From the NCBI GenBank assembly GCA_025331435.1, contig JAIWNI010000024.1, forward strand, positions 186,001 through 250,000: a stretch of DNA of 64,000 nt, in the 5' to 3' direction. Of this stretch, positions 44,700 through 57,764 are shown in pieces; the first letter of the stretch is position 1; each line of letters begins with the position of its first letter. The notes beneath the pieces were generated by a model that had not been told where the DNA came from, made no database searches, and saw nothing but the letters and a program-made list of their open reading frames with translations. Origin of the DNA: Choanephora cucurbitarum (Eukaryota; Mucoromycota; Mucoromycetes; Mucorales; Choanephoraceae). The position numbers and the translations under genes are program-made.

Positions 44700-46797
44700 A
44701 ATAGTGTACCATGTCATATAGCTATTTTCAGTATTGGAGAAAAGGAGAATTCATGAATATAAGTCTGATCATGCTTTCAATGTGTTAGCTACGCACATTG
44801 AATGCATTATATATCATTTCATCGCTTTTTAGCCAGCACTTGCTATATGCTTAATTTCCGTCTTCCCTTTGGTAACATCTAATGTAATTTTAGGTATCCA
44901 ACTTTGTGAACATTGTTTGGTTTATTGTTATTTTGACAGATAATGTCAAAATGACATTTATCTTTTCTTGAGATGATTAATCGAATTTCCGAATTTTGTA
45001 TTTTCTTGTTTGAATGCATGTCCAAATACGACATATAGCATAAGATACTATGTTTATTACTATATGTGAATCAGGAGAACACAAAAAAAAAGCTCTCGAG
45101 TTTGAATGCTTGTCAAGGAATTCTAACACCTGCTTTTTGTCAAATTGATTATTAGCCATTGTAAAATGATTGTATTTAGAGGAAGAATTTGATGCTTAGG
45201 CCAAACATGTTTCTTGATGCCTTTTACTCTATATCTCTTTTTTTATGCTTTCTCCTTATGTTTCGTATTCTATGCCTCACAATCTATGTCTTGTACACCA
45301 GTCAAAAACAATAAAAAAAAAACTTAGAATTATAAAAAATAGAAAATGAACTTAGGAAAAAAGCTGTTGAAAAGTATAGTAATTTTTATAGTGACAACCA
45401 GGAAATTTAATGGATATTTAATGAAAGTGATGGACTTTTAAATCACGGTGATAAAGACTCTTTTTTTGGTTAGCAAAGTCAAAAATGAGACAGACATAAC
45501 GTCAAGTATTGTCTTTTGTTTTGTTAGACATTGACTTGTTGTTTATTGCATTCTATGCCAAATCAAGGTGCTAATTAACCAACAAAGCCATATTGTGTTT
45601 CCTCTAGTAACATAAACACGCATGAATTATGTAGGTACACTATGGACGTGTTTGTTCTAAAAGATGCTGTGCGTTTAGAAAGTTTATTTCTTTAAAAGAA
45701 ACAAGGGATATGGATGTAATACAGAACTAGTCTGATTGTGACCATGTCAGGCGTAACCCTTATTGCTTGAGTTTCAGTGATCTTGTGCAACAAAATAGAC
45801 TTGCTTTGTTTGTTTATCTGGCCTCTGATTCGTCGAGCATATAAGGTATCTTTGTATTTGTACACCTTTCCAAACAAGAAGAAAAGCAAGGTTATTTTGT
45901 TTGTTCTATCCGGAATATAGACTTCATCAGAGCAAAGGGTTGCATGTATGTTATTTCATTAAGCATTCTTTTTGATTTCTCGATTTGGTTGAGTAACAAC
46001 GATTTGACACTTAAAACCATTAGCCGATAGTGTATACAGAGACAACAAAAGAAGCAAGATTGTGCATATATGCATGTGTTGTGTGTGGAAAAAAAGAGAG
46101 AGACGGATAAGAGGCTCACGCTTGCTTAAATTGGATATGTCGTTAATTTGTTGAATAATTGCAAAATAAGTCCTTTATAGAATCCATCTCTTTTCTTTTC
46201 TTTCTTGATTTAGAAGCCAGATTCTTATCTAGCAAGCTTACACATAATCTAAAATGTCGTAATAATACGACAAATCACTCTATCGAATAAATGGCTTACT
46301 TTTGATTTAGGTGGGTGATAACTTTAAAGTTCCAGTAAGAGCAGCGTAGGATACAACAGCAAACTGCCTTTCATGCGATAGTCTTATTTCTGTGCAAGGA
46401 TGATCATTAGCTGTTTAGGGTTATATGAGCTACTCCAATGGTCACGCTCTTCCGAAATAAAATAAACATAAGAAAATGGATTTTAGAGGTCATTTATCAA
46501 CAACATCATTGGCTGCGATCTTTTCTCTTTTTAGGGCCGATTCCGCTTGAGTTCTAAAAAAGATGTGATCAATGTTGTCGATGGCGCAATACATGTCGTA
46601 TTTGAGATAATATATAAGATAGAAGCTTTATTGATGAAGCAGAAAATATAATTGTCATTTTTCTTTTTCTTTTTCTTGAGCTTTATTACTGCCATCTCTT
46701 TATTTTTGTATTACCCTTACTTTTGTTAGAGACAGAAAAGAATTATTTTTTTGAAAAGAATAGAATAGCTACAAGTTAAAGCAGTTTAACTCTTAAA
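44700..46797. other. Intergenic region, no gene seen
   Basis: About 2.1 kb of AT-rich sequence between Helitron B and the sulfate permease. Short ORFs (for example minus 44977-45159 and 45692-45889) have no motif. The last 150 bp is T-rich and forms the upstream region of the permease. Confidence 0.45.
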
Positions 46798-49152
46798 ATG
46801 TCCAGATATGACGATAGACAACTAAATGATATTGTTGTCGATTATGAAGAAATTTCTTACAAAGAACAAGCGAGACAGGCTCTAAACGAATTACCACATC
46901 AAGCTGCAGAATATCTCATTAGCTTGTTCCCCATTATCACTTGGATTCATCGTTATAACCTTCAATGGCTCCTACGTGATCTAATTGCTGGTTTGACAGT
47001 CGGTGTCGTCGTTGTACCTCAAAGTATGGGTTATGCTAAAATTGCTCAACTTCCTGCTCAATATGGTCTATAGTAAAGTATACAGGCATTTTAATAATTC
47101 TAATTGATAGATAGGCTAACCTTCCTCAATAGTACTGCCTTTGTTGGTCTTTGTGTCTATTGTCTATTTGCTACTTCAAAAGATATCAGTATTGGCCCTA
47201 CCGCTGTCATGTCCTTACTTGTTGGCCAAACAATCACACGTATTACTGCCGAGAATCCCGATATTACAGGTCCTGAGATTGCCGTTGTCCTTTCACTGTT
47301 GACAGGTGCCATTGCCATGTTCATTGGTCTTGTGCGTCTTGGTATTTTGGTTGATTTTATTCCCGGACCTGCCATTGCTGGTTTTATGACTGGTTCAGCT
47401 ATCACCATCACTATCGGTCAGTGGCCCAAGTTATTCGGTATCAAGGGCATCAACACACAAGACTCAAGTTATCTTATCTTTGGTAACTTCTTTAAGTACT
47501 TGCCCAATACAAAACTAGACGTTGCCTTTGGTCTAAGCGGTATGGTCTGGCTGTATGGTATTCGATATGGCTGTCAATACCTCGGCAAGCGATACCCAAA
47601 GCATGCTACCTTATTCTTCTTTTTGAGCATCATGCGTAATGGTGTCGCTGTCATCTTTGGTACTTTGATTGCTTTCTTGATCAACATTGGCAAGACCACC
47701 AGCCCCATCAGTATATTGAAGACAGTACCTGCTGGCTTCACTGCCATGGCTGTTCCCAACATCAATACTAACCTTGTGTCTGCCGTAGCAGGTTCTTTGC
47801 CCTCTGGTGTTATCATTTTGATTTTGGAGCATGTAGCTATTGCTAAATCGTTTGGTCGTATCAACGATTACACCATTAACCCTGACCAAGAAGTCATTGC
47901 CATTGGCTTCACCAATATCTGGGCTGCCTTCTTTGGTGCCTACCCCTCAACTGGTTCCTTCTCACGTACAGCCATTAAGGCACGTTCAGGTGTTAAGACT
48001 CCCATTGCCGGCATCTTTTCTGCTCTTGTAGTCGTCTTGGCTCTTTATGCCTTGACACCTGCCTTTTACTACATTCCTGATGCTACCTTGGCTGCTGTTG
48101 TTATTCATGCTGTCTCTGATCTTGTCAGTGGTCCTCAGTACATAAAGAGGCTTGCACGCGTCTCTCTTTGGGAATTGTTTGTCTTTATCTCTGCTGTTGT
48201 CATCACTTTCTTCACTACAGTTGAATACGGTATCTATGTCTCTGTCTGTCTCTCAATCGTCATCCTCTTGTTCCGTATCGCTCGCCCTCGTTTCTGGAGT
48301 TTGGGTCGTATTCCCTTGAACCAAAAGAGTGCCTCTACAGATAAGTCATTGGCCAACGAACAAAGCTACCTCTATGTACCTCAAAGCCATCCTTCTCTTG
48401 GCAAATTGGTTGAAGAATTACCTTCTGGTATCTTGATGTGCCGTATCGATGAATCATTTACCTACCCTAACTCTGGTTTTATTTCGGACCGTATCATCGG
48501 CTACTGTAAGGAACGTACCCGCCGTCAACAGACCAATCTCTCCAAAGGTGACCGTGCCTGGAATGATGATTCCAATCCTACCAAAGAAGCTCAACGGGCC
48601 AACCTTCCTCGCTTACATGCCTTGATCATTGATTTTGCCTCTGTCAACCGATTGGATTCCAGCGGCCTTCAAGCTATTGTAGATGCTCAAAATGCTCTTA
48701 ACCGATACGCTGGTCATCATGTCGAGTTTCATTTCTCGAACATTCTTCATCCTGCCATTCGTCGTTCTCTAATTGTTGCAGGTTTTGGTGATCAACCTCG
48801 ATCAGGCTATTATGAGGCCCATGTAAACCATCAACGCGAGATCTTACCGATTGTACCTGCTTCCCGAGATGGTCCTGTTTCATCTGTTGTCGAAAGAAAA
48901 GAAATCAGTAATACCCTAGACGAGGAAACACCCGGTATAAAAGAAGAAATAGTAGACGTCAAGTCAGATGAGTTCTCTAGCGATAACGATAGCACAAGAA
49001 CTGCTCGGTCCATTCCTTTACCCAAAGATAGATATCCTTTCTTCCACTGGAGTGCCGATGAGGCTGTTCGAACTGCCTCTAAGAGTCTTATTTATCGTCC
49101 TACAGATGACGATGCTTCACTTGATGAACAAGAAGTTACCACTAGCCATTAA
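46798..49152 (+). CDS. Sulfate permease, SulP family with STAS domain
   Basis: Exons 46798-47072 and 47133-49152, joined by a 60-nt intron (GTAAAG...CTCAATAG), give 764 residues. The transmembrane SulP core starts with LRDLIAGLTVGVVVVPQSMGYA and includes DISIGPTAVMSLLVGQ, DFIPGPAIAGFMTGSAITI and PSTGSFSRTAIKARSGVKTP. The C-terminal STAS domain has LHALIIDFASVNRLDSSGL and ends near the HPAIRRSLIVAGFG segment, then an acidic, Ser-rich tail. Fungal members (SUL1/SUL2-like) are plasma-membrane proton-sulfate symporters feeding sulfate assimilation. The splice replaces a stop right after QYGL and restores LYTAFVGLCVYCLFATSKD. Transcription control is not visible; sulfur regulation is expected from the family. 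Confidence 0.9.
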
Positions 49153-51269
49153 TGTATTATTTACCCCATTCCATCCTTTATTATTTATTTATTTTTTGTT
49201 GCATACATCTTCAAAACTACATCCATGCTATTGTATATAATATCAATAAAATTTGATTTATTTTTTTTGAATATATTACGATAAATCATCTACCAACTTA
49301 AAGATAAACGAGCAAACTTTGTCTCATATCAATGTTTATATGTAATTCATTTTCGGTTTTTTTATTTCAGGCTTTCATGTCGTCACTAATTTTGATAAAG
49401 GTAAATGAATTGGTATGACCAAGTTGACAACTTACTGTCTTGTGCTTCTTTATCCAAGTTGACTCTCTTAACAAATAGAACAGAAAGTCAGCTTACTGTT
49501 GTTGTCAACATGTTACTAGTTCTAATAAAAAAAAGTGTACGCTAATAAAGAGAACATTCGCAAAGCATAACGGAATGCAAAGAGTAGATCAATGAGCTTT
49601 ATCTCTTTAAAGCATGTGAGAATAAGATTTACTTGGCATATGCAATAACAAGGATCAACAACAATTGATCTCCCATCCAATCAAACTATTCAGTTTGTTG
49701 AATGAATCAGGATGTAATTGAAAAACGTATTATTTTCTTTCTCGATTTTTGTCTGATTGACATACAGAAGATCAATATGAAGAAATGAAACACTCTCTTT
49801 ACTACTTCTGCATCTTTACTAGTCAAACCAGAGTCTCTCGTTTTCTCAGGCTATAGTTCTTTTGTAAGAACAAAAAGCACAAGCCTTGTTGTTGGTTATT
49901 TTATTAGTCTCGTCTACTGATCTCATGCCAAATTCTTCTCTTTTTAATAGAGTCTTCGTTCGGCAGAAAGACCAAACTGAATTATGGAAGCTGATGCTTT
50001 TGAAGGTTTTTTGCAAAGCCAGAAACACCATTTGAAGTATCAGGAAACTAAGCAAAATTGATGAGCATGTATGGAATAATTTGCACGACAAAATAATGGT
50101 GTTGCGGCTTCCTCTCTCTATCTAGACAACTAGAGGGACATTTTTCAAGCAGTCCAGTATCAAACCCATGTCATTCCAATGGTATTTTAGACTGACAAGT
50201 GCAACATAGGATGTATGCGCATATAATACTGATTAGACTAATAAAGCAAAAATGCTTGAAGGATCAGCAAATTTTGTCAATGAGAGAAAAGGAAAAAAAG
50301 ATAAAGCTTTATGTATACATAACAAGAGAAACACTTGTTTACTATCTTGATCTAAGGCTGTTGCGATGTAGGTGCACTAAGAGATAGAAAATGCTTTTGT
50401 AGAGCCAACAGATACTGAAAAGCTTGCATATCATTACTTGCAATCAAACTCTTTTTCCTGACAATGGAAAAGGGAGAATACTACCAATATATAATAATAT
50501 TGCTTAGATGAAGCCTGGAAAGCTTCACTTGCAGCTTCTGTTTTTTTGCCCTTTTTATGTTTTATACAGTTGCAAGGATATACACTGCTATTTATGCCTT
50601 TAACTTCCATCTTGTTGCGCAAGAAAGCAACAATAAAGCTTTGTATTTCTCAGTCTGTAAATAGTACGCTACAGTTGTATTGTAAGCGCAAAATTTTACA
50701 ATGCTATTAATACCGTAAATCAGAGCGTGTAGACGCTTTTATTATATCATTCAGCCGGCAATCCCTTTGTCTTCGTCTTTCATGTTTTTGGAATTCTGAT
50801 TGCTCGACGACCAATGTCGGTACAATGAATTGTAGAAACAAAGACTAGCCAACCCCATATATTTTATAAGCAAGCTTCAAGAATCTCTTGAAAGATCCTT
50901 CAAAGATATCTGTCATTGTGAAAGCTTGATTACTGATACTAATAGAAATAGAATCTTGATATCGTGTCATCAATTTGAATGGAGTATCAGCGCTTGAGTA
51001 ACTATTTATCCTTTTGAGGATGTTCTGGTCGAATAAATAGAAGGCATCAACATTAAGAAATATAGATAATACGAAGGATTTGAAGAATGAGTTTTAAGAT
51101 TTTCGAATATTTACATACCTTTCAATATGAAGGATTAAGCATATGTTAACAGTGATACTGATACCTAACACGTTATTTCTGACTATAGAACAAGAAAGCA
51201 TATATGTACATGGTATGATTCGAAAACAGTGCCTTTATTCTCTTTTCTTTATAATAGGTATCAAATGAT
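49153..51269. other. Intergenic region, no gene seen
   Basis: 2.1 kb with short, motif-free ORFs only. At about 49699-49714 it holds TTGAATGAATCAGGAT, a 16-nt exact match to one arm of the inverted repeat at 27539. Nothing else is recognised. Confidence 0.45.
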
Positions 51270-51921
51270 TTAACGGAACATACGGAGGTAGGCCAAAAAC
51301 AGAGCACCAGCACCAGTCATTGTACCCACCATATATTGCAGTATCTGGAATTTGATGGCTTGCATCTGTGTTCGTAAACCTGCAATCTCACTTTCAATAT
51401 GTGTGTCTGTTTCCTTCATCTTGATCTCATGAGCACTGGCCTCATCTTTCACTCGACCCTTTTCTAGATTAAGTTCTAGTCTGACATTGGCTTGTGTTCG
51501 AGTGACTTCTTCCTTTAACTTTTGCCTTAATCGCTCTACTTTTGCTTGTAAGCGCTCGTTCTCTGCTTTCATGATGCTAAAGTCATTCTTTTCTATAAAT
51601 TGTATCTCTGACTTGAGTTGGGCAAAATCAACTTTGTACATATAAACAGCCTATCAGAATTTAGTATTGTTTCTTTATCTCCCTTTTGTTATGCATATAG
51701 ATTACTTTTTCTTGCTCTGCTTTTGTCACCATGGGCTTAGTGAGTTCAGTTAAACTTTCGTTCATCACTTTACGTAATGAACTCATGATGGCTTCACTCT
51801 GTTGTCGAGTGAAGTTTTCCCTTTCAAGACGTTCAACAAACTTGAATGTATCAAAGTGATATTTGTCTGCTAGACATCGTCTGGTATAAGAAAAGTTACG
51901 TTTCAATAGATGAGATGCCAT
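51270..51921 (-). CDS. DUF1640/CCDC90-type coiled-coil mitochondrial protein
   Basis: Exons 51921-51706 and 51650-51270, joined by a 55-nt intron (GTAATC...CTGATAG), give 198 residues. The short basic N-terminus (MASHLLKRNFSYTRR) is a likely mitochondrial presequence. A helical FDTFKFVERLERENFTRQQSEAI block is the DUF1640 signature start, followed by a long coiled coil (about 75-165) and a C-terminal hydrophobic helix (YMVGTMTGAGALFLAYL). The family includes yeast Fmp32 and human CCDC90B/MCUR1, inner-membrane proteins linked to respiratory complex assembly and calcium uniporter function. The length matches Fmp32-type proteins. Confidence 0.82.
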
Positions 51922-52440
51922 GTTGAATATATGAATAAATTAAAAAAAAGAAAATCAAGAAAAAAATGGCTTGCTGATTTCCAAGTTCAGCTGTCTGAAG
52001 CATTGATAAAGCTTTCCTTCTTCTAACAAGAGCAATGCTTTGTAAAAGAAATAAAGAAAAGGAAGCTAATTGTATTATGCTCTGATTGGACAACATATCA
52101 ACAAAAGTTGGTCTATGTATGCGTTGGTTTGATTGCAATAGGCAAAGAGTCATACAGATTTGTTTGTTAAGCGGAATAATAACAAGAAAGAGCCCATGTT
52201 CCATGGAAGGGAATAACAGACTTTATGCATGTTACGCAGCGAATATGCCATCTGCGCCTTTCATCTGATATTAACCTTTTTTTTTTTTTTTTATATCAAG
52301 GCTGAGCCCTTTTTCTTTGCTTCTTTATCGGTGCTTCAAAGACTGTGACGTATCGGTACATATCTGATTTTTTTCTCAATATTTTTCTCTCTTTTCCTTC
52401 TTTTTCTTTTTTACTTTTACTTTATTTAACTATATAAACA
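51922..52440. promoter_or_regulatory. Divergent upstream region of DUF1640 gene and Skp1
   Basis: 519 bp between the two start codons. A run of about 15 T follows at 52277-52292, and a long T/C-rich tract at 52380-52430 directly precedes the Skp1 ATG, with ACTATATAAACA just before it. Short ORFs here are not credible genes. Confidence 0.4.
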
Positions 52441-53176
52441 ATGAGTGTTACCCTTTTGAGTTCAGATCTTGAGCAATTCAAAGTCGATAAAGATGTTGCA
52501 GAACGCTCTGTTTTGATTAAGAACATGTTGGAAGGTAAAACACCAATAGAAATCACTTTCTTTTTCTACTTGAGCATAGCTGATAAATAAGAACGCGCTC
52601 TACTTTCTTCTTTCTAGATATTGGTGACTCTGATGCTCCTATTCCTCTTCCCAATGTCTCTTCCAAGGTGTTGACTAAGGTAAAAAAAAAAAAGAGAGAA
52701 GCTAAGCATACGCAATACAATAGAATACTTACTATTTATAGGTCATTGAATGGTGTACTCATCACCGCGATGATCCTGTGACTCAAGATGACCAAGAAAG
52801 ACGCAACACAGACATTGATGAATGGGATCAAAAGTACATGGAAGTTGACCAGGAGACATTGTTTGATGTTATTTTGGTATGATAAAGCTAAGCTAGAAGA
52901 AGAAAAAGGGATGATAAATTGAACACTTTATTCTGTTTAGGCTGCCAACTACCTTGACATTAAGCCTCTTCTTGATGTTGGCTGTAAGACTGTCGCCAAC
53001 ATGATCAAGGGTAAGAGTGCTGAAGAGATTAGAAGAACATTCAATATTACCAATGACTTTACTCCTGATGAGGAAGCACAGATCAAGAAGGAAAACGTAA
53101 GTTTAACTTAAAGAGTTTCTTTATGCCATGTTAGCTAATGTGTTGTTGTCTTAAGGAATGGGCTGAAGATCGTTAA
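52441..53176 (+). CDS. SKP1: Skp1, core subunit of SCF ubiquitin ligases
   Basis: Five exons (52441-52534, 52618-52679, 52742-52876, 52941-53096, 53156-53176) give 155 residues, the normal Skp1 length. The BTB/POZ-like N-terminus ([21 protein letters not shown]) and the conserved [64 protein letters not shown] and ENEWAEDR blocks are all present. Skp1 links cullin-1 to F-box proteins in SCF complexes and also has kinetochore and V-ATPase roles in yeast. The last exon encodes only EWAEDR and the stop. The stop lies 58 bp from the stop of the convergent GPN1 gene. Confidence 0.95.
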
Positions 53177-53234
53177 AGAAGAGAATTGGCAACATTCAAA
53201 TCACAATAAATAGTTTTTTTTGGATTTTATTTTA

Positions 53235-54590
53235 TTACATAGTACTTTCTTTAGTACGGCTTAACCAATTTTTAAATTTCTCATCTTCTTCTCTTTGTGC
53301 TTTTGAAGGAGGATATTTGGAAGCACTGGGTAATGGGTTTTCATCACTATCGTAATCATCCTCCAATTCATCGTCGTCTTCTTCTTCTTCTTCAGGCCAT
53401 CTATCTTCTTCACCGTCTTCTAAAGTAATGAAATCAGTATCAATGAGAATGAACAAACAAGTTCTTAGTCTATTTTACCTTGTCGTTGATCTAAAGACAC
53501 TTCAGATCCTTTAGAGACTTTCATGTCCTTCATCAGCTTACTCAATTGCTTTTCGCGGTTCTTTTCTTCCTTGGCCATCTTTTCACGGATCATACGTTCA
53601 ATCTCTGGCTTATAGTCTGTCTCATATTCATCTGCTGCTTCCTTGACTGCCTCAAAAAACTCATCCATACCAGCACCTGTGACAGCAGAGACACCAACTA
53701 CTTTAAGATGGTTGTAGAATTCATCCAAAACAAGACTCATAGAGGACATCAGACTGCTCATGTAAGTTGTATCCTGACTCAAGGCCAACTGGAACTTTTC
53801 GAAATCAGTCATCCATTCAACTGCAAAATCATGCGAGACAACATCTGTCTTGTTGAAAACTAAGACAAAAGGTAGCTTTGTCTTGTAAAGAATACTACAG
53901 GCATAGAGCATGTTACTCATGAAAGTAGCAGGCGAAGTGGTGCGTGGTGTATCAATGATATAGGCAATCATGGTAGGGTAAGTGGCTGCTAAAGTATCTG
54001 TGATAATAGCACCTGAAGCTGACCAAGTAAAGATCTCAATTTGACCAGGTGTATCCACCAAGACATGACTATATAAAGAGAACATGAGAATGAAAAGAAG
54101 TGGTCTGAGGATATTTTTGTTAGCTTACCTCACACTTTGAGCACGCTTAGCGACAAGATTAAGGACTTGATCAAATTTAGTGGTAAATAAGTTAAGACTA
54201 GTTAGGATACCACCATTGGGACCGAGATTATATCTACATATCGAAAATAGCGATAAGCAAGTTGTATGTCTTCTGTTTCATAGCAAGTTCATTACTGTTT
54301 CATGACTTCTTTGTAATTCACTGTATCACGGATATCAATGTTGGCTGTGAATGGAAGTGAAGAAACAGCAGGATCAAGGTTGAGTACATATGGTGGTGTC
54401 TTCTTTTCATGAAGATAAGCATTGACTCTCTACAAGAAAGGTTTGTATAAACATTGTTTGAAAATCTTTTATTTTTTTTTACCTGCATAAAAGTAGTTTT
54501 ACCAGAGCCTGCCATACCAATACATAGAATGACAGGAGGCTGTTTCTGGTTATTAGTTGTTTGTGAAGGGTTTTCTGCTGGTGTGGACAT
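53235..54590 (-). CDS. NPA3: GPN-loop GTPase 1 (Npa3/XAB1 type)
   Basis: Five exons (54590-54483, 54429-54296, 54233-54129, 54068-53479, 53419-53235) give 373 residues, the usual GPN1 length. The P-loop GMAGSGKTT is at about 25-33, the GPN motif (LGPNGG) at 85-87, DTPGQIE (G3) at 121-127 and FNKTDV (G4) in the middle. ILGRKG-type motifs are absent. The C-terminal tail is acidic ([20 protein letters not shown]) and ends [14 protein letters not shown]1/Npa3 is essential for assembly and nuclear import of RNA polymerase II. All junctions keep frame and use GT-AG sites; exon 4 carries most of the GTPase fold. The gene converges with Skp1. Confidence 0.93.
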
Positions 54591-54999
54591 GGTCTAAAGG
54601 AAGAAATAGAGTCTATAGGTAATGTACAAGAGAGAAAAGAAAAAGTGTGTGTGTGACTAAGCAAACCAAAAAAAAAAAGTTCGTTGTCAAATTACTTTTG
54701 CTTTCAAAGCAGATAAAATCTACACGTCACACAAGTACAGTCACTCAGTCCTGCTTAAAGAGAATGAGTGAGCAAAGTGCAGTTTTATACCTTTCTTAAG
54801 GGGGAGAGAGAGAGAAGGAGGCCGCTTTCAATCATAAAAAAGGAAAAGGTCTCAACAAAGTTATAGAAGATATCCGAACATTTGAATTATAGTTAGAAAT
54901 GAAATTAATTTTGGGTTATAGCTTCTCTTTGGGTATGGATATGAGATCATTTATTGTTTAAGTTAAGGAATCTTGATATATATACTTATTTACATTTCG
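54591..54999. promoter_or_regulatory. Upstream region of GPN1 and 3' flank of the aspartic protease gene
   Basis: 409 bp without an ORF of note. It includes a GT-rich run at 54645-54656, an A11 run at 54669-54679 and a GA-rich tract at 54800-54818. No specific site is recognised. Confidence 0.35.
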
Positions 55000-56587
55000 T
55001 TAAGCTCTCTGAGCAAGACCGATCCGCTTGTTTTCATTGTCATAAATGGAAACATACTGTTGAAGGAATCCATAGCCCAAAATGACGTCCACAAATGAAG
55101 GGCTTTCTTGAATATAAGTATAGCACGAATCATCCGAAAGAGCAAGCTGAAGAGGAAGATTATTTATCAGCAACAGTTATATTTGGGTAGTATAGTTTTA
55201 CTTACAGCACCAGAGGTAATAAGATAATGATCCGGTGTAAGGATAAAATCTTGATTGCCCATAGTAATAGTAACGTTTGGAAGGTTGGTAGAGTTACAAG
55301 GTACAATGTATTGACCTAAAAAGTCTTTGCGAGCACCTTTGACATTAGTGAATACATTGTCCATAATTTCTTTGGGCAAATACACCAGAGTAGAACCTAT
55401 TTGGCTGATTCAATATCTTTATGATTCCATATGATTTTTGTCATGATGTTACCTGTATCTACTAAGGCTGATAAATTGGGTGTATATGTCTTTTCAAAGC
55501 TTTTTCCAACCGAAATCTTGTTTACATCGACAGCCCAATAGTTCTATAAAAAATAATAGAATTAGACAATGAAATGCTTTTCTTTTTTTTTAAGAAACGC
55601 TTACTTCAAATGAAGGTTGAGAAGTGATATTCACATAGCTGACATTACCAACAATATGACGATCTTCATCTATACATAACTGTTAAGAAAAAATAACTAA
55701 AGTCTGTTTTCTTTACACTTTTCAACTTACAACCACCAAATACAATTTCACCATTGATACGCTTTTCTTGTCTATCAGCATCTATTCCCTCTACAGGTTG
55801 GAAATAGACTGAAAATACATTATGGTCAATGATGTTTTGTTCAAACATAGTAGTGACTACAGTAGGAATGACAGATTTATCGGGGTTGTTATAGACGCTG
55901 AGAGCATCAGGGCCAATACCCAAAATACCATCTACAAAGAATTTGAGTTGATTTTTCTTTTATGGTAGATCAAAAATTACCTGCTCCATCAGCAGTTAAT
56001 TCACCATCATTATAATCAGAAAGAGCAAAGTTCTGTATAGAATTCATAAACATTAAAAAAAAAGAAACATATTGTGTTTATATAACTTACAACAGCAGGT
56101 ACAGCAGCACCATTGATGGTCATAGTATCTTTACCATAGAAACCTCTCGAGAACCCTTCACCATAACGAATGTTGAACAAAAGATTGGAGGCAGCGAAAG
56201 TGGAAGAATTGTTGGGATTAAATGTGTTTTCAGGATAACCACAATAACGTCCGCAACCATGAACAGGAACCCAAGTACCTGAGGAACCCGTATCCAACAA
56301 CAAAGTAAACGGTTGAGGAGGTGTACCTTTTTTTAAAAAAAAAAAGTAAATTTAGAAATGAATTCCTTATTTAAGAGTAGAAAACTCTTCTCACCAAGTT
56401 GAATGTCAATGAGATAGGCTAAATCCACATTCTCTAAAGGAGCATTGATCAATCGGCCTAGACTACTGGCTCTCCAAGTAGAAGCGTGAAGCTTTTTGCG
56501 ATCAGTAGCTGTAAAACGAACAGTGACAGTTTTTGAAGCAGCAACAGCAGTGATGGCTGCTGTAATTAATAAGGCAGTTAATTTCAT
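55000..56587 (-). CDS. Secreted pepsin-like aspartic protease (rhizopuspepsin-like, A1 family)
   Basis: Eight exons (56587-56395, 56326-56091, 56032-55981, 55931-55731, 55669-55605, 55543-55453, 55396-55206, 55146-55000) give 391 residues. A signal peptide (MKLTALLITAAITAVAAS) is followed by a propeptide of about 40 residues with a KKLHASTWRA-like segment. The two catalytic motifs are LLLDTGSSGTWVP (Asp76) and LVDTGSTLVYLP (Asp278), and the flap tyrosine lies in IRYGEGFSRGFYG. The ADGILGIGP block and C-terminal GYGFLQQYVSIYDNENKRIGLAQ fit the A1 fold. It should be an extracellular or vacuolar acid protease. The propeptide looks shorter than in rhizopuspepsin, and the first domain is relatively Cys-poor apart from CGRYCG. 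Confidence 0.9.
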
Positions 56588-56886
56588 ATTAAGAAAGTAA
56601 AGAAAAACACTTTCTCTCCCTCTTAAAGCCTAACATTTCCTCTTTTTTATATCTTCTTTAAGAATGTAAAAGTTCAGTTTTAAAATACACCAAGGTAGAA
56701 CGCATTCTCTCTCTCTCTCTCTCTCTATGAAATAGCCCCCTTTCTCTCTCAATGACACGCAAAATCAATAATGTTTGAATGGTTAATAGTAATATGTAAA
56801 ATGTATATTTTTTCTTGTTCTAGCGCCAAAAAATATACAAAAAAGAGTGGATAAAACAAACGGCTTTAAGATGAAAATAAAAAAAC

Positions 56887-57586
56887 TTATTCCTTTCTGG
56901 GCTTCTTGGACTTTCTGACACCACGGAACTTCTTTTCACGGTTCTTCTTTTCCTTGCGTTGCTTACGACCACCCTTGGGAGCTTCAGCAAGACCAATACG
57001 GACAAGACGGTGCTTGGGTTCGAACTTCTTCAAAGCTTCAACGTTGTCGTAGATCAAAGCGAAACCAGTGGTCTTTCCACCACCAAAGTGGGTCTTGAAA
57101 CCAAAGACGGAAACAACATCCTTTTCGGCCTTGTACATCTTACCAATCTTGGTACGGAGTTCATCCTTGGAAACGTTGGGGAGACCAGGGTGGATGACAT
57201 CGACGACCATTTGCTTACGTTGGAGCAAGCGGTTGGTGAGGAACTTACGAGTTCTGATAGTGACAGTAGCGTCGGCCTAAATCATAGAGAAAATCAATGA
57301 GTGATATCTTCTAAATATTTCAATTTTAGCCATAAAGAAAAAGAGAGAGAGAGAAAACGAGAATGGTTCATGAGAAGCTATTGAAGAGAGGGGCTAATGA
57401 AGTTGAATGTTGGTCATGTAGATGTTGTACAATAAGCATTTAGGTGATAAGAAAAAGAAGATGGATGGATAATGATGCTGTTAATTGTTCATCCAATTGC
57501 TGAATCATGGATTGATGGATGGAGATGTTCTCTCTTTCTCTCTTTTCTTTAGGCTCTTGTTATGGATGTATATTGCTACATACCAT
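56887..57586 (-). CDS. RPS24: 40S ribosomal protein eS24
   Basis: Exon 1 (57586-57584) encodes only the initiator ATG; a 307-nt intron (GTATGTAG...GATTTAG) leads to exon 2 (57276-56887). The product is 130 residues, the normal eS24 length. Family blocks seen are [66 protein letters not shown], and a basic C-terminus ([19 protein letters not shown]...). The same first-codon split is known in animal RPS24 genes, so the position may be ancient. The intron is about five times longer than others in the window, as is common in ribosomal protein genes. eS24 sits in the small subunit and supports pre-rRNA processing. Confidence 0.93.
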
Positions 57587-57764
57587 TTTGTTACAAATCG
57601 AAAGAAAGCTTCCTTACTGTGTGCTGTTTAAAATTTAATATCCTTTCGTCCCGCGCACACACACACACACTGTACTCACACTGCATTATTCTTGCCTCCT
57701 ACTCAATCTTTTCCTCATCCCTCTCACTCAAAATGAACACACACACTTTTTTATGATCAAAATG

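Noticed and set aside
47157..48031. ORFs antisense or out of frame within the sulfate permease
   Set aside because: Shadows of the SulP frame; no independent motif.
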